This document shows, in pieces, positions 46,616-58,105 of a stretch of 64,000 nucleotides of DNA (position 1 is the first letter of the stretch; every line of letters begins with the position of its first letter). The stretch spans positions 744,001 to 808,000 of the forward strand of contig JADANN010000463.1 in assembly GCA_018806985.1 (NCBI GenBank), given 5' to 3'. The notes beneath the pieces are model-generated. The model saw only the letters and a program-made list of their open reading frames with translations. It did not search any database and was not told the origin of the DNA. Source of the DNA: Angiostrongylus vasorum (taxonomy: Eukaryota; Nematoda; Chromadorea; Rhabditida; Metastrongylidae). Both the position numbers and the translations under genes were made by a program.

Positions 46616-47410
46616 CTCGGAGGAGATCGACTCGCTGAAGATCGCGTTAGTGAACGACGTGAACTGATTGTCGTTTGACCGTCGATCACACGCTTCAAGA
46701 CGCGCATGAAAGCCACCATTTTCGTATAGTTTTTTGACGGACCGGATAAGATTTAGCAGAATCTGGAACAAATGTACATCATATCGGAATAGATATAAAC
46801 TTGAATTAATTGGATAACACCATTGTCAAAGGATATAGAAGAAATGAGGGCCGATTGTGTAAGCTACCTTAGTCTCGGAAACGAAGAAGTGGTCAAGTGT
46901 AGGAATGTGTTGTCACTAATCATATGAAGACAGTCTTTACTAACAACTACAATCCTGTTACAAGTTACTCCACTGGTCTTAAGTGACAAGTCGAGAGCGA
47001 TATGAAACGTTTACCACACTGCTTAGCCACGTGAAAGGAGAGGTGATGAATGCCTTCACTTTATCGGCGATAAAATGATTGATCTTCACAATCTCCGATC
47101 CTTCACTCAAATCTGGCACATTTCGCTCGACGAAATCCTTAATTGAATAATGAGCCCTTAAACTTCTGTGCAAATAAAAGTGTCAAAGATTACCTTGAAG
47201 AATCTGATGAATTCGCTGGATAATTCCTTGACAACATCTTCAAAGTAGTTCATAAACACCATCTCGCGAATGTTCATTTCTGGAGCGTTGGTGGGTGGGA
47301 ATGACGGCTTTTCGATGACAACCGATGTCACTGAAGCTACTGGTGAAAAAATAAGATTCACCTTTTTTGGCGACTACGGTGCTGGATATCAGATCCAGGA
47401 ACTTATCTTT
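46616..47410 (-). CDS. Unrecognised host gene, four exons in phase
   Basis: Exons on the minus strand: about 47410-47362 (DKFLDLISSTVVAKK; start not determined), 47339-47194 (SVVIEKPSFPPTNAPEM, FEDVVKELSSEFIRFFK), 47137-47015 (DFVERNVPDLSEG, FIADKVKAFITSPFTW) and 46762-46616 (ILLNLIRSVKKLYENGGFHA, FTSFTNAIFSES). All junctions are GT/AG and phase-compatible. The protein is rich in helical, charged stretches and has no family motif I recognise. The intron between the first two exons would be only 22 nt, below what I expect for a nematode. The ends of the gene were not found; a PLE tail begins about 250 bp past the last exon. Confidence 0.5.
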
Positions 47411-47689
47411 TATACTTAACAATTTACAACAAAACTTTTTTTAAACATCTTTTTATGCGTGAAGGACCACACTGGTGAGGAGAAAGCATATATCGTAATG
47501 TGGTGTATTATATCGTAAATGATTCGTATAAGTTGGACGGTAATATAGAAATAAATTTGTTTTCACATTTGTGTGGCTCGTTTTCCACCATTCAATTGCT
47601 TGTGTGATGTGCTACACTAGGTTCTTACAAAAAAGAGCTAAACTCGGAATTTGATTCCTTTCTCCAAGATTTACACACGCCTCAAAACC

Positions 47690-48300
47690 GTTTTGTGGAA
47701 CGGAGATCTTTCGAATGGATCCAGCAGGTTTCAAAGGAGAATTTGAGAAACAGAAAACGAAATTGGCAGCATGAGGAAGCAAAGGCAGCAGAAAAGTTCC
47801 TCTGTATCAAGGTGGACAGCGGAAATCAATGCTAACAATGAAAGATTAAAGGAGGAGCGCACGGTAATTTTCCTTTTTCAACAATCATCTGTCAGCTTTG
47901 TCTTAACTGCAGGATCATAAAAGTGGGTCGTATTCACCGCACATGCAGCTGAAATCTTGGATCTGGAAGCCAACCAAGGAGACGATGGTGTGATAGATGA
48001 TTACGGCTGTATCCTAATGGTAAAGTTGAGAATGAGAACTTGAGCCTCTGTCCCAGTTTTTCGTAAATTAATCAGGGCTGTAATTTGTCATTGACCATCT
48101 GCTGAATGTGGATTTGTTTAGACACAAACGTCAGAACGGAACCCCGTGGGAACAAAAGTACCATTATAGAAAAATCTGCGAGCGAAAGGTATTTTCTATC
48201 TGTTGGAAAATCAGATCTTCCACGCTGAAACCCAGAGATCTTGTGGAACTAAACAAAGCAGGTACATCCATTGCGCACTTACCTTTTCAGTTATCCTCAC
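47690..48300 (+). other. No firm gene; faint histone H2A-like scraps
   Basis: In two different frames, IKVGRIHRT (about 47920) and AAEILDLEANQ (about 47950) recall histone H2A (VGRIHR and AEILELA), with about 30 residues between them missing. This could be a decayed pseudogene or chance. Confidence 0.15.
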
Positions 48301-48419
48301 ACTACAAAATATGCCACCGAAGGACAAATTTCTACAGATCAAGAACAACGCAACTGACTACCAACAATTTGAAGTGTACAAATGTTCTCACAGGGAATGG
48401 CACAGAGTTTCGCCATTAT

Positions 48420-49850
48420 ACAACAAAAGTTTACACACTAATACGCAACTTACTAGGTCAGTCGCTTCAATGACGCCTACAGAAAGATGGGAATCTAAAT
48501 AGCAGTCACATGGTCAACAGCTTCTCGAAAAAACCCATCGTTTTTACGTGCCTTCCACTGAGGAAAAGCCGCTGATGAGAGTCGCATATGGTTGACGACT
48601 GCACCTCGCCACATCAACGATCGATACGCAGGCACGGGGCGAGATCACGTGTGATCTCGGGGCGTTACTCATGCTGTCCATTGTAGGGGTTTTTGGCATT
48701 AAGCCTCAAGAAGCTTCTGCGCTGGTGTTTTCGCATCCTGTGCTAGGAGAGTGGCTTTTATATCAAAATCGTCTCCGCCATGCTTTTGTATCCTATGCGT
48801 CCCTAGTGGCGTGCCTTGCCTTGCTCTTTTGTTTCACATCCAGGTGTTCTTTTACGCCGATACATAAAGGTCTGTTCATTTGGCCAATATATTCATCTCC
48901 GCAAGTGCAACAAGAGATCAGGTATATTGCACCTGAACTCATGAAGTCAGCATCCCTTTCACAAGGGCAAGTTACGCAATTCTGTGTTTCACATAGACGG
49001 TCATACAGACGGTTACGAACTAACTGACGACGAAGAGTATACAGTGGTATTTCAACTATCGCTACTGATTCCTCTATATCCCTTCTTAATCATCGCCTTA
49101 TCACTCCACTTATTTCATCGCTAATAAACGGCAAGATAAACGAGATTTTGTTTCGGTTAAACCGTTCGTTTTAAAACGTCGCTCTTCTTCTTCCTTCCTA
49201 TTTCTTGTTGAACATAAAGGAAGAATAAATATGCATGGCATGTCCATCCAGGAGCTTAAGGCTTTCTTAAGAGAGTGCCTAAACTGCTCGATTTTTCGGA
49301 CAGTCTATGAAATACTGCGGGCAAATAAGGGGATTGGCAATGCGTCAGCTATTGGCATCAAGCCTTGCCATTGCGTTCATGTCTAAAATAGATGCACCCG
49401 TTCTCGGTCTTTGGCAGTTAAACTGCTGCAGATATATAGATGATTGTTTTGTCATCTTCTGTACACAGGAGGAGATTAACTAATGCTTTGAATTATTGAA
49501 GGAGCAATCCAAGTACATTAAATTCACCCAGGAGAAACCGAAAGAAAACTGGCTTCCATTTCTAAACGTTCAAATTAACCTATGCGAAAACCGCTACCAT
49601 CACAGTATGGTATCGATAGCCAAGTAATAAGGATATAGTGGTTCATTTTCTCTCTTCTCATCCCTCACAGACCAAGAGGGCACTTATAAGAAATATGTTT
49701 CGAACCGCCACAAGCGCGCGCACAGGTAGAGAGCAGAAGGAAGAATCCGCGAAACTGGCCCGCCAAATATCCATTTCAAATGGTTTCGAAACCGTAGCTT
49801 CTTGGCCTAGGCATAGAGGAAAATTTGTCGCTTACTGTGAAAAGTAGCTT
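48420..49850. mobile_element. PLE family A inverted fragment (A5)
   Basis: The left part (48420-49185) is antisense: the endonuclease region in reverse. The right part (49195-49840) is sense: RT from before motif B (IRGLAMRQ-like, 'ggggattggcaatgcgtcag') through motif C ('gatatatagatgattgtttt', YIDDCF) to the linker (ATSARTGREQKEESAKLARQ at 49710). This is the antisense-then-sense order of the delimited palindromes, but with unequal parts. Frames are broken. Confidence 0.65.
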
Positions 49851-49859
49851 TGCCGTGCT

Positions 49860-50515
49860 TAAATCGCGGACGAGTCCACGGTTTGTTTAGCTTCCGCGAG
49901 ATCAACGATGGATAGTATTTGCAAATGCAGATGAAAAATAAAGTGTGGGGCACCGCACGAAGAAAGTGGAGTCATTCGGCGTTGCCTTTTAATGCAGGAC
50001 TGTTTTGGCCGCTGTAATGGGTGACATCTCTCATGAGATTTACACCTTGAAAACAAATAACGGCAATGGGCTTGCTGCCATGAAAAAAAAGTAATTTTTG
50101 CTTTGGAAGTATGAAGACAAAAAACAAGTTTTGTGCGGTGTCGACAGAGAAACTTTCTCTTTCCTCTGGAGATCAGTTCATTTCTGGAGCAAAAAGATGC
50201 CACGTCATTCTTGTTCCGCTTCACTAGACACCGACGTGAAGGCGATTTCGCCTTCTTCAGAGGTTAGGTGTATTATGTAAGCAAAAAACTGGATTCTTGA
50301 AAAGAACTCACCACTTCCTCCATGGAAAAGTGACAATACCCGCACGCAGCTCACATACTATGAATAATGAACCTTACTGGGACAAAATCTTAACCTGATA
50401 TAAATGTGCCACACCACCCCACGTGGCTATGCGCTACGTGTCCCAACAAGTGATAACGAGCTCGCGTTTGCTCAGGATGTATATTTGATAAGACATGAAG
50501 TAGTTAGTAATGAGG
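49860..50515. other. No recognisable gene; hammerhead scrap near 50232-50265
   Basis: The stretch 'aaggcgatttcgccttcttc' is the stem II region of a PLE hammerhead in antisense, without the rest of the core. The 121-codon minus frame at 49859 has no motif. Confidence 0.35.
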
Positions 50516-50600
50516 AGGAAAGTTGGTTATTTGAGTTGCTATTATTATTGTTTAGATTATTATTATTGCTGTTACTATTATTATTATCCTCCCAATGTTT
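50516..50600. repeat. TTA/TAT-rich microsatellite
   Basis: Low-complexity stretch of tta, ttg and cta triplets at the head of the R4 repeat. Confidence 0.6.
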
Positions 50601-50984
50601 ACAGTCTCATCGTGGCTGGGAGGTGTTCCAGGGTGTCGGACTGCGATGTACAGTGGGGTGATTCGTCTCCGCGGCAGGGTCTCCCAAGCTGACAAGGAGT
50701 CCGGCGTTTCCATCAGGAAGCCTAGCTAAGAGTAAACCAATACCAGGATCCACCAGCGTTCTGATATCAAAGTCGCATGGTGGCAAATCTCCCTCTGATC
50801 CACAAGGGCTGCGACTGCCTGTGGTGGTGAAGACTTGAGGGGCAGACTTTGGCCAGGTTGACCTCGGGATTCCAGGGAGCCACAATGGCTTAACCAGCAA
50901 ATTCCCGAAAAAAAAAGGGGTGATAATGCTGAGGCCCGCACAACCAGTGAGGACGGGCCGTTCAAGTGTCAAATAAGTAACTAA

Positions 50985-50985
<1 letters not shown>
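50580..50985 (+). repeat. R4 repeat with (TTA)n tail
   Basis: Reads 'gtctcatcgtggctgggagg' to 'gtgaggacgggccgttcaag', then a TTA microsatellite. The tail plus microsatellite is the expected layout for a LINE-mobilised SINE. Confidence 0.65.
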
Positions 50986-51028
<43 letters not shown>

Positions 51029-51042
51029 TATTATTGTTATTT
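50986..51042. repeat. (TTA)n microsatellite
   Basis: About 18 near-perfect TTA units after the R4 3' end. Confidence 0.8.
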
Positions 51043-52462
51043 CCTTCCTATGATCCACATCGTAGTGAGGACCTGGAAACGCCCTTGCAAGGTTAAGTCA
51101 GGACTCCAGGGAGGACCAAGGTGCACGACCAGCAATAGGTCAGCCTCATTACCCCACATAGTGGATTTCCCCGTCTATGACGTCAGGCGGTGAGACGGCC
51201 GGTGAGAGGCCAGAAAATCTCGAGTTACGCGGGACGTCATTGGAACCGGATCTGACGAATACACGCCATGGAGATTGTTTCTTACTATGCACGTATAAGC
51301 CAGAACACTGTCCGCAGACGCCGATCTCCGGGCCATTCTTGTAGCCGCAGATTACATTTTTATGTAATCGCATTAAAAAGAAACAAAAATCAAGAAGACC
51401 GACGCTACGCCAACTAAACAACAGGACCCTTGTGACCCGTGAAGAAAAGGTTCCGTTGCGAAATGTCGGCGGCGTAGGCTTTGTCGTCCACTCGTCCATT
51501 GTCCATCTCGTCGACTCATACGAGATCCTTTCCTCTCGCATAGCCGTCCTCCGTCTTCAACTGTCGCATCATAAAAAGATCACTATCATCAATTGCTACT
51601 CACGGACCGACGCAGCTGATGAGTACGAATTAAATGCGTTCTACTATCAGTTGGAGGAGTCACCCGCAATGACAAAGCATATCATAAACTAGTTGTCGGA
51701 GACTTCAACGCCAGAATAGAAAAAAGCCAACGAGAGCGAATACAGGATCGGAAATTTTGGATTAGGGAGAAAGAAATGAGAATGGGAACCGTCTCGCAGG
51801 GCTCCTGTCCGCAGCACGTCTCTTTTATGGTAACTCGTTTTTCCAGAAGAAAGAAAGCCGCCGCTGGACATGGGAGTCTCCCAACGGCATGACTCATGCG
51901 GCGATCGACCATATTCTGACAAACAGAAGATGGTGAGTACTTGACACATCGGTAGTCTCGTCATTCTGAACTGGTTCCGATCACCGCCTTCTTCGTGCGA
52001 AGATTCGATTCAGCTGCAAGCTGGAAAAAGAACTCTCTTCATCGACCACGAGGGAAAAAAATCTAGCTGTATACAACGAGAACATTCTGAACTAAGTCCT
52101 ATCCAAACGTGATTGGCAGATTAAAGAAGACCCAACCGAAGACTACGAGCTGTTTGTCGAAGGATGATAAGCTGCCGAATTCGCCTCAGTTCCTCAAGCA
52201 AGAAGATCGGATCGCATCTTCATTACTGCTAAGGAGTTGCTCGAAAAGAGCAGGAAACTGAAGCTTGATCCTACTGCAACACGTTTAACATAGCTAGTAA
52301 CAAATGCCAGCTGCAGAATAGCTTTGCAGGGAGATCTACAACGGTAAAAAGCAGAAGAAACTACTGGAAGCAGCAGAGAAAAGAAGCAGTCTGAAGAAAT
52401 GCCGTCGGGACTTGTGTTATTATAATGTTCCTCTATCAGCCCTGGTGAACGAAGGTGGGATG

Positions 52463-52838
52463 ACAATGATGCTGAGATATTTTGCAAACCTCCGGACCGC
52501 AGGTGTCTGCGGTGGGGAACTAACGCGCTATTGTCCTTTCCGGGGAGTAACGCGTTCACCACCACACCATTTGGGTCCTTCGTTTCGCTTGTCTCTCAGT
52601 TAGTTCTACGATCTCCGCCATCAGCAATCACCCGTCAACGATCAATGCCGTTGATTGCATGGTGGGGTGGTGAGCGCGTTAATCCCCGGAAAGGACGATA
52701 GCGCATTCGTTCCCCACCGCAGACCCTTGCGGTACGGAGTTTTGCAGAATATCTCAGCATCATTGTGGTTGCTTCACAAACAATACGCTGCCGCGAAAGC
52801 TAGTAAAAGGCAGTAAATAAAAAGTCAACATTGTGAAG
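52463..52838. repeat. S3 inverted dimer inserted in LINE L2
   Basis: S3 in the forward sense (52463-52650) is followed by S3 in reverse (52660-52830). The flanks 'gaaggtgggatgac' and 'gaagatgagatcac' look like a diverged target-site duplication; uninterrupted L1 has a single copy ('gaagatgggatcgtc'). Confidence 0.6.
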
Positions 52839-54308
52839 ATGAGATCACCACAACTTTCCGCTATGATATGGATTTAATAACGGAAACGTTCTACACCAAC
52901 CTTTTACGTTCCACAATCCCCGTCCCGGACCCTAATATCCCGCTGGAGAAAAATCACCTGGAATTCTTCCGTCGGCAGTTCGAGTTGCGATAGAGAGCAT
53001 GAAATGAGGCACAGCTCCAGTACCAGACAATGTCACCGCCGATTTCCTTAGAGCTGAAGGCCACAATTTACATGCATTTCTCGCAAATCATATGACAGCT
53101 CTACCTTCAAAAGGAAAAAAATCCCGGACCAGTAGAGGACGTCGCGGACAGTCATCCTGCCCAAGAAAAGGAGACCGAAGGGATCTTCGTAACTATCGTC
53201 CAATATGCTTGTTGAATGTACTCTACAAGCTCATCACGAAGATTATCCTCTTGCGCCTATCAAGGACATTGGATGGGGGAGCAACCAGTCCAGCAAGTAG
53301 GATTTCGACAAGGATTTTGCTGTGTGGACCACATCCAAACCGTGTCCGGGGTAATCGAAGTTTGTCGGGAACACCACTTGCCTCCAGTCCTAACCTTTGT
53401 CGACTATGAAAAAAGCGTTTGACAGTGTCGAAACGAATGCAATCCTATCAGCGCTCGTCGAGCAAGGAGTGGCCCCGTCCTACATAAGAACTCTGTCCGG
53501 CTGTTATAGGAACTGAACTACGAAAATACAGGTTTTCCATCGACCTCTTACCAAACCCATAGGAAAAGGGGTCCGACAGAGCGACACAATATCGCCAAAG
53601 CTGTTCAATGCCGCACTGCAGTGGGTAATGAAGTCACTCGACTTGGATGAGAAAGGCATACGTACTGATGGAATATTCCTATCAAACCTTTGTTTTGCCA
53701 ACGACACTGTCATCTTCTCAAGAAGAACTGGCGAAGCAGAGATAATGGTCAACGACCTCAACGAAGCGAGGAAAAAGATCGAACTTCGCATAAATCGAAA
53801 GAAGATCCAGTTCATGAAAAACCCGTGGTGCGATGGCGAAAAAAATTGAATTGGTTGGCTCTCTCATTGCAGAGACCACCTCGTACGTATACTTTGGGCG
53901 ATCAACGAACATGGGAAACAAAATGAAGGAGGAACTAGATAGAAGAAGAACAGCAGCTTGGGCCGCATACGGGCCTCTCAACGAAGCCACCGACCAACTG
54001 AAGCACCCGAAAATCCGCCCTCATCCCTTCGATTCTACGGTCTTCCCAGCGCTCTGTTATGCTGCGGCGACGTGGGTTGATATTTCAACTACATCAAGAA
54101 TGCTTCGGACTACTCACAGAGCGCTTGAGCGATGTCTTCTGTTATTGAAATATAACCGGCACTCTCAATATCTAGCCAGAAGGCGAAGCTCTGACCTTCG
54201 AAATCTGTCACATCTTCGAGATCCAGGAGAATATACGTCGATAGCGAAACATAGATGAGCCGGCCACATAATGAGAAAAACAGACGACAGATGGACGAAA
54301 AGAACAGT

Positions 54309-54936
54309 TTTGACTTATTATTTACTGCCTACTCTTTTTAGCGGCAGGGTATGCGTTGCGAATTATAACTTTAATGATGCTGAGATATTTGCAAAACTCT
54401 GGACCGCAGGTGCCTATGGTGGGGAACGAACGCGCTATTGTCCTTTCCGGGGAGTAGCGCGCTCACCACCACACCATGCGGGTCCTTCGTTTCGCCTGTC
54501 TCTCAGCTAGTTCTATTGATCTTTTGCCATCAGCAATCACCCGTCAGCGGGATTGATCTGGGGGGCCCAAATCGGCAACGAACCCAGTTAAGCTGAGGCT
54601 GCAGTTATAATCACAATTTTGACTTATTATTTACTGCATACTCTTTTTAGCGGCAGGGGTATGCGTTGCGAAATATAACTTTAATGATGCTGAGATATTT
54701 GCAAAACTCTGGACCGCAGGTGCCTATGGTGGGGAACGAACGCGTTATTGCCGATTTGGGCCCCCCCCCCAGATCAATCCCGCTGACGGGTGATTGCTGA
54801 TGGCAAAAGATCAATAGAACTAGCTGAGAGACAGGCGAAACGAAGGACCCGCATGGCGTGGTGGTGAGCGCGCTACTCCCGGAAAGGACAATAGCGCGTT
54901 CGTTCCCCACCATAGGCACCTGCGGTCCAGAGTTTT
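54309..54936. repeat. S3 tandem plus inverted array inserted in LINE L2
   Basis: A forward S3 (54309-54640), a partial forward S3 (to about 54755) and a reverse S3 (54755-54936). A 12 bp duplication, gaaaagaacagt (54297-54308 and 54937-54948), flanks the block and the LINE reads through once it is removed. A run of about 11 C sits at the switch point (54760). Confidence 0.75.
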
Positions 54937-55361
54937 GAAAAGAACAGTATTAGAGTGGACTCCAAGAGAATGCAAACGTCCCCTAGGACGACCACTTACA
55001 CGTTGGGCGGACGTGTTCGTAAACAAAGTTAATCAGCTGTAACTGCAGCTGCAGTTGTTTTACAGATTACGGTATGAGACTCGCACTCGCTACCATGCTC
55101 GAACAAGACCACCACCATGGGCTACGATTGCCAGAGAAAGGAACGAATGGCATATGTGCTGGGGTCCACACAGTTCATGAAGACGGACCATCCAAGTATC
55201 CAAGTAAGTAAGTATTGTTATCATTACTAGTACTGCTATTATTACTATTGTCATTATTATTACTATTTTTTAAGGTAAATGTCATTATTGACTGCTTCAT
55301 CTTTGGATTCCAGTGGTTGATGGCTGACGTTGGCAGTGAGCTGATCCAACATTATTAAGGG

Positions 55362-55615
55362 CGCGTGTGGCGCAGTGGTCAGAGGCGCCCTGAAATACGC
55401 ACATGGGATCGATACGCGCGGCCATGGCTCACCAAGCCTTCCAACCTCATGCGTCAGCAAACTGGTGCTAAATTTGTCTGGGAGGATAGCAGCACTGAGC
55501 AACCGCGAGTTATTGTAAAGGCCAGATATACATTCAGTCACCTCCAACGATGCTTAATGAGGTCGAATGCATGACGCATCCCTCAGGGATTGATCAAAAC
55601 CGAGAGCTTCATCCT
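55362..55615 (+). repeat. S1 SINE-like repeat
   Basis: The cleanest S1 head in the window: 'gtgtggcgcagtggtcagag' (A box), 'catgggatcgatacgcg' (B-box position), then the shared body to 'cgcatccctcagggattgat'. Confidence 0.7.
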
Positions 55616-55679
55616 TTCTCTATCTTTTTCCTCTTTACTATCATTAACTGCTAATTTATTTGTTTTTACTTTTCACATG

Positions 55680-56000
55680 ACCCGTTTTCACGTCTACGAT
55701 GCGGATCCCAGCACTTCTCATATTTCGATTCGCTTTCTCGCATCCATCATCCATGAAAGTCTTCCAACTTTTACGTGGGGTTTTGCTAGTGCTTGAGGAT
55801 TGTCATTTCCTCTAGAATGTCGCACAATGCTATTGGAAATATTCTCGCTGGAGTCCTGAGATAGCCGTGCTGGAGCGTTCCTAATTGGGCTGCAGAGAGT
55901 GATTTTTTTCCCGGACAAGTCCGGTGCCAATTTCCTTTCCCCGGAAAGATGAGGCTTAGTTCGCCAGGTCCTGACGACCGCCATCACAACCTTTATGCTA
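55680..56000 (-). repeat. S2 SINE-like repeat
   Basis: Collinear with 43960-44330, including 'ggcaccggacttgtccggg' and 'cacggctatctcaggactcc' on the minus strand. Confidence 0.6.
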
Positions 56001-56558
56001 TCCGCCTCCTAATTACTAATTATTATTATTTATCACCATTCATTACTACTTATCCTTACCTATTGTACCTGTTTGCTGAAAAGACTGATAACAGGCAAGT
56101 ATCAGAGTAGAAGCTTGCTAAGAAAAAAGCATTGTGCTTCATTGTTTCTCCATTCGTTGGCTTAATAAGGAAGCATATGAAAAAAATAGCTGTAAATGCT
56201 TTCTGTACTCTCCATATTTGCTACGTCTAGTGATAAAAGAAGAAATGAAACAAATTGTTTTTGGCACTAATAAATCCCTTATGGATATGCCACCGACATG
56301 AACTCGTCAAGCATCTTAGAGGGGCATGGATGCATAATCTAGACTTTGCAACCACTTAACGGTGTGGAACATGGAGTAACGTAGCGCTTGGTCTGCTCGA
56401 ATGCGGGATCGAACCACAGTCCACTTTTGTGCATATTGCAGAATGCATCTAACTCATGTGCTCTTCTTCTAATTATAAGGCTTAGAAAGGAGTAAGAAAA
56501 TATTGTTGGGAGCTCGTCACTGGTGAATTTGCTATGTTCTCCTCGTGTGTATAGCTGT

Positions 56559-56745
56559 TCAATTGTTTTTGAAGAGACAATGTGGTACAAGACAGGAAGA
56601 AAAAACGGAGCTAAAACGATCAAGCTTGGCCACAGACATCCGTTTGTTGACGTCCAAACTCTCAGCTATTTTTTGAAGCAACTGAATAAACGTGTCCCTG
56701 AATAAGCTGGTATTGTTCCTCACCAGTTTTTTCGATAACGATCTG
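56559..56745 (-). other. Candidate host exon, unassigned
   Basis: Downstream of an acceptor-like 'atgtgtatcag' the minus strand encodes LVRNNTSLFRDTFIQLLQKI and ESLDVNKRMSVAKLDRF, an amphipathic helical stretch, to a stop at 56559. Its style resembles the unrecognised minus-strand gene at 46616-47410, about 9 kb downstream, but no join could be shown. Confidence 0.2.
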
Positions 56746-56769
56746 TTCCCGTAAGCCTGATACACATAA

Positions 56770-57700
56770 AACTAAAGTCTATGGTGATTTTGTTACATCG
56801 TTTGTTCAGTTTTTCAGCTCCGTTCCCTTTCTGTGAAAGAAAAAAAACAACTACGAAGCAGGTAGTAGTGTAATCGCGAGCAAAGCTTTCGAACACCAGC
56901 GGCTAAGGATAACATTTTAGCTACTAAGACCTCTTCCTAATGAATTATTTCACCATGGTGGCGATCTCCGACGTCAGCAAATTCCCACGTGCATATTCCT
57001 ATAAAGTCGAGCATTCTACTTTCAACAAGTGGACTATTCGGTGTTAGGAACTGAATCGAAGACCTATCTTCACCTGACAACTGCTGCTGCAAAACCGTTT
57101 GGTTATTTTAAAAACGGCTTACTCGCTTGCTTATCGCAACCTTTCCAATTTCTCCTCTGATCACCAACAAAAGTTCGTTACTTGGAACACTCAACGTAAC
57201 AGTGAAAGTGCTCACATCAAGTTCCTTTAAAAAAACAGCTCTAATGAACGACAAATGTTTGTTCTCTATTATTCCTGAGCAAAAAAAGCATTTATTTAAA
57301 ACTTCATAAACTTCGAAAACCCAATAATGGATAGAAAGGGAGGTGCCTGGTTATCGAACATGGTATGGCGGTTTATCTCAGATTGAGTTTCTGATCTGAG
57401 TAGGAGTCAATGCTCATGGCGTGTGATTATAACACGGTTGACCTCTTCCCATCTAAGGAATTAAACGGAGGCTCTCCTTAAATGGTGGATTTTTGGATTG
57501 GTCCATGAATTAAACTTTCAATGGAATTAGCAAATGTCAACCGAATAATAGAACAACATCGTACACTACGTCTTTTGTTCTGATGAAGGCGAAATCGATG
57601 GAACGTCTATCATCGTATCTCAAGAAGATAAGATAACAACGTTGCACTGGCTTGAACATAGATAGTTCGTAACCTATTACTGATTATCTAATTAAACCCT
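56770..57700. other. No recognisable gene
   Basis: Motif-free frames only. A weak hammerhead-like run (CTGATGA...GGAACGTC) lies at 57579-57611. Confidence 0.35.
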
Positions 57701-57709
57701 ACCGACTAG

Positions 57710-58105
57710 TTTACTTTCTTACTTTGCTACTTGGACGACCCGTCATCGCTGGTTGTACGGACCCCTAGCACAATCTCCATTTTTCGGAGTTTTGCTGGTT
57801 TAGCCATTGTGCTTCCCTGGAGTCCCGAGGTCAGCCTGGCCAAAGTGTGGCCTGGTCGTCACTACCACAGGTAGTCGTCGCCCTTGTGGATCAGAGGGAG
57901 ATTCTGCTACCATGCGACTTTGATACCAGGACAGTGATGGATTCTGGTATTGCTTTGCTCTAAGCTGGGACTTCCTGGTGGAAACGCCGGACTGCTCAGC
58001 TTGGGAGACCTTCTAAGGGAATGAATCCCCCGCTGTACATCGCATGCCGACACCCAGGAACACCTCCCAGTCAGGGTAACGCGGTAAACCGTTGGGAGAA
58101 CCGAC
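57710..58105 (-). repeat. R4 repeat (RTE-tailed SINE candidate)
   Basis: From 'ttacttggacgacccgtcat' to 'taaccctgactggg' region and 'gcggtaaaccgttgggag'. Same orientation as 14945-15340. Confidence 0.6.

Larger units (their letters stand above)
51145..55215 (+). mobile_element. RTE-type LINE L2, nearly full length, with two inserted S3 repeats
   Basis: The APE endonuclease starts near 51265. Readable parts are [48 protein letters not shown] (about 51697), WESPNGMTHAAIDH and the SDHRLLRAKI equivalent near 51990. The RT runs from about 52990 to 53860 (TFVDYEKSV, KGVRQSDTISPKLFNAALQW, LCFANDTVIFS). The C-terminal region continues to 54300 (RRTAAWAAYGPLNEATDQL, THRALERCLL, LRDPGEYTSIAKHR) and resumes after an insert at 54949. 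The 3' tail is 'catccaagtatccaagtaag'. Motif C reads FAND where FADD is expected, losing a catalytic Asp. Frameshifts are frequent. Confidence 0.85.

Noticed and set aside
50607..50972. 121-codon minus-strand frame in R4
   Set aside because: Similar frames recur in each R4 copy with different stops and shifts and have no protein motif; they follow from repeat similarity.
50986..51042. CRISPR-like or satellite array
   Set aside because: It is a plain TTA microsatellite; no repeat-spacer structure was seen anywhere in the window.
55362..55440. tRNA gene
   Set aside because: The A and B boxes of S1 are good but the acceptor, D and anticodon arms do not pair well, and the same head is attached to a common repeat body. 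It is a SINE head.
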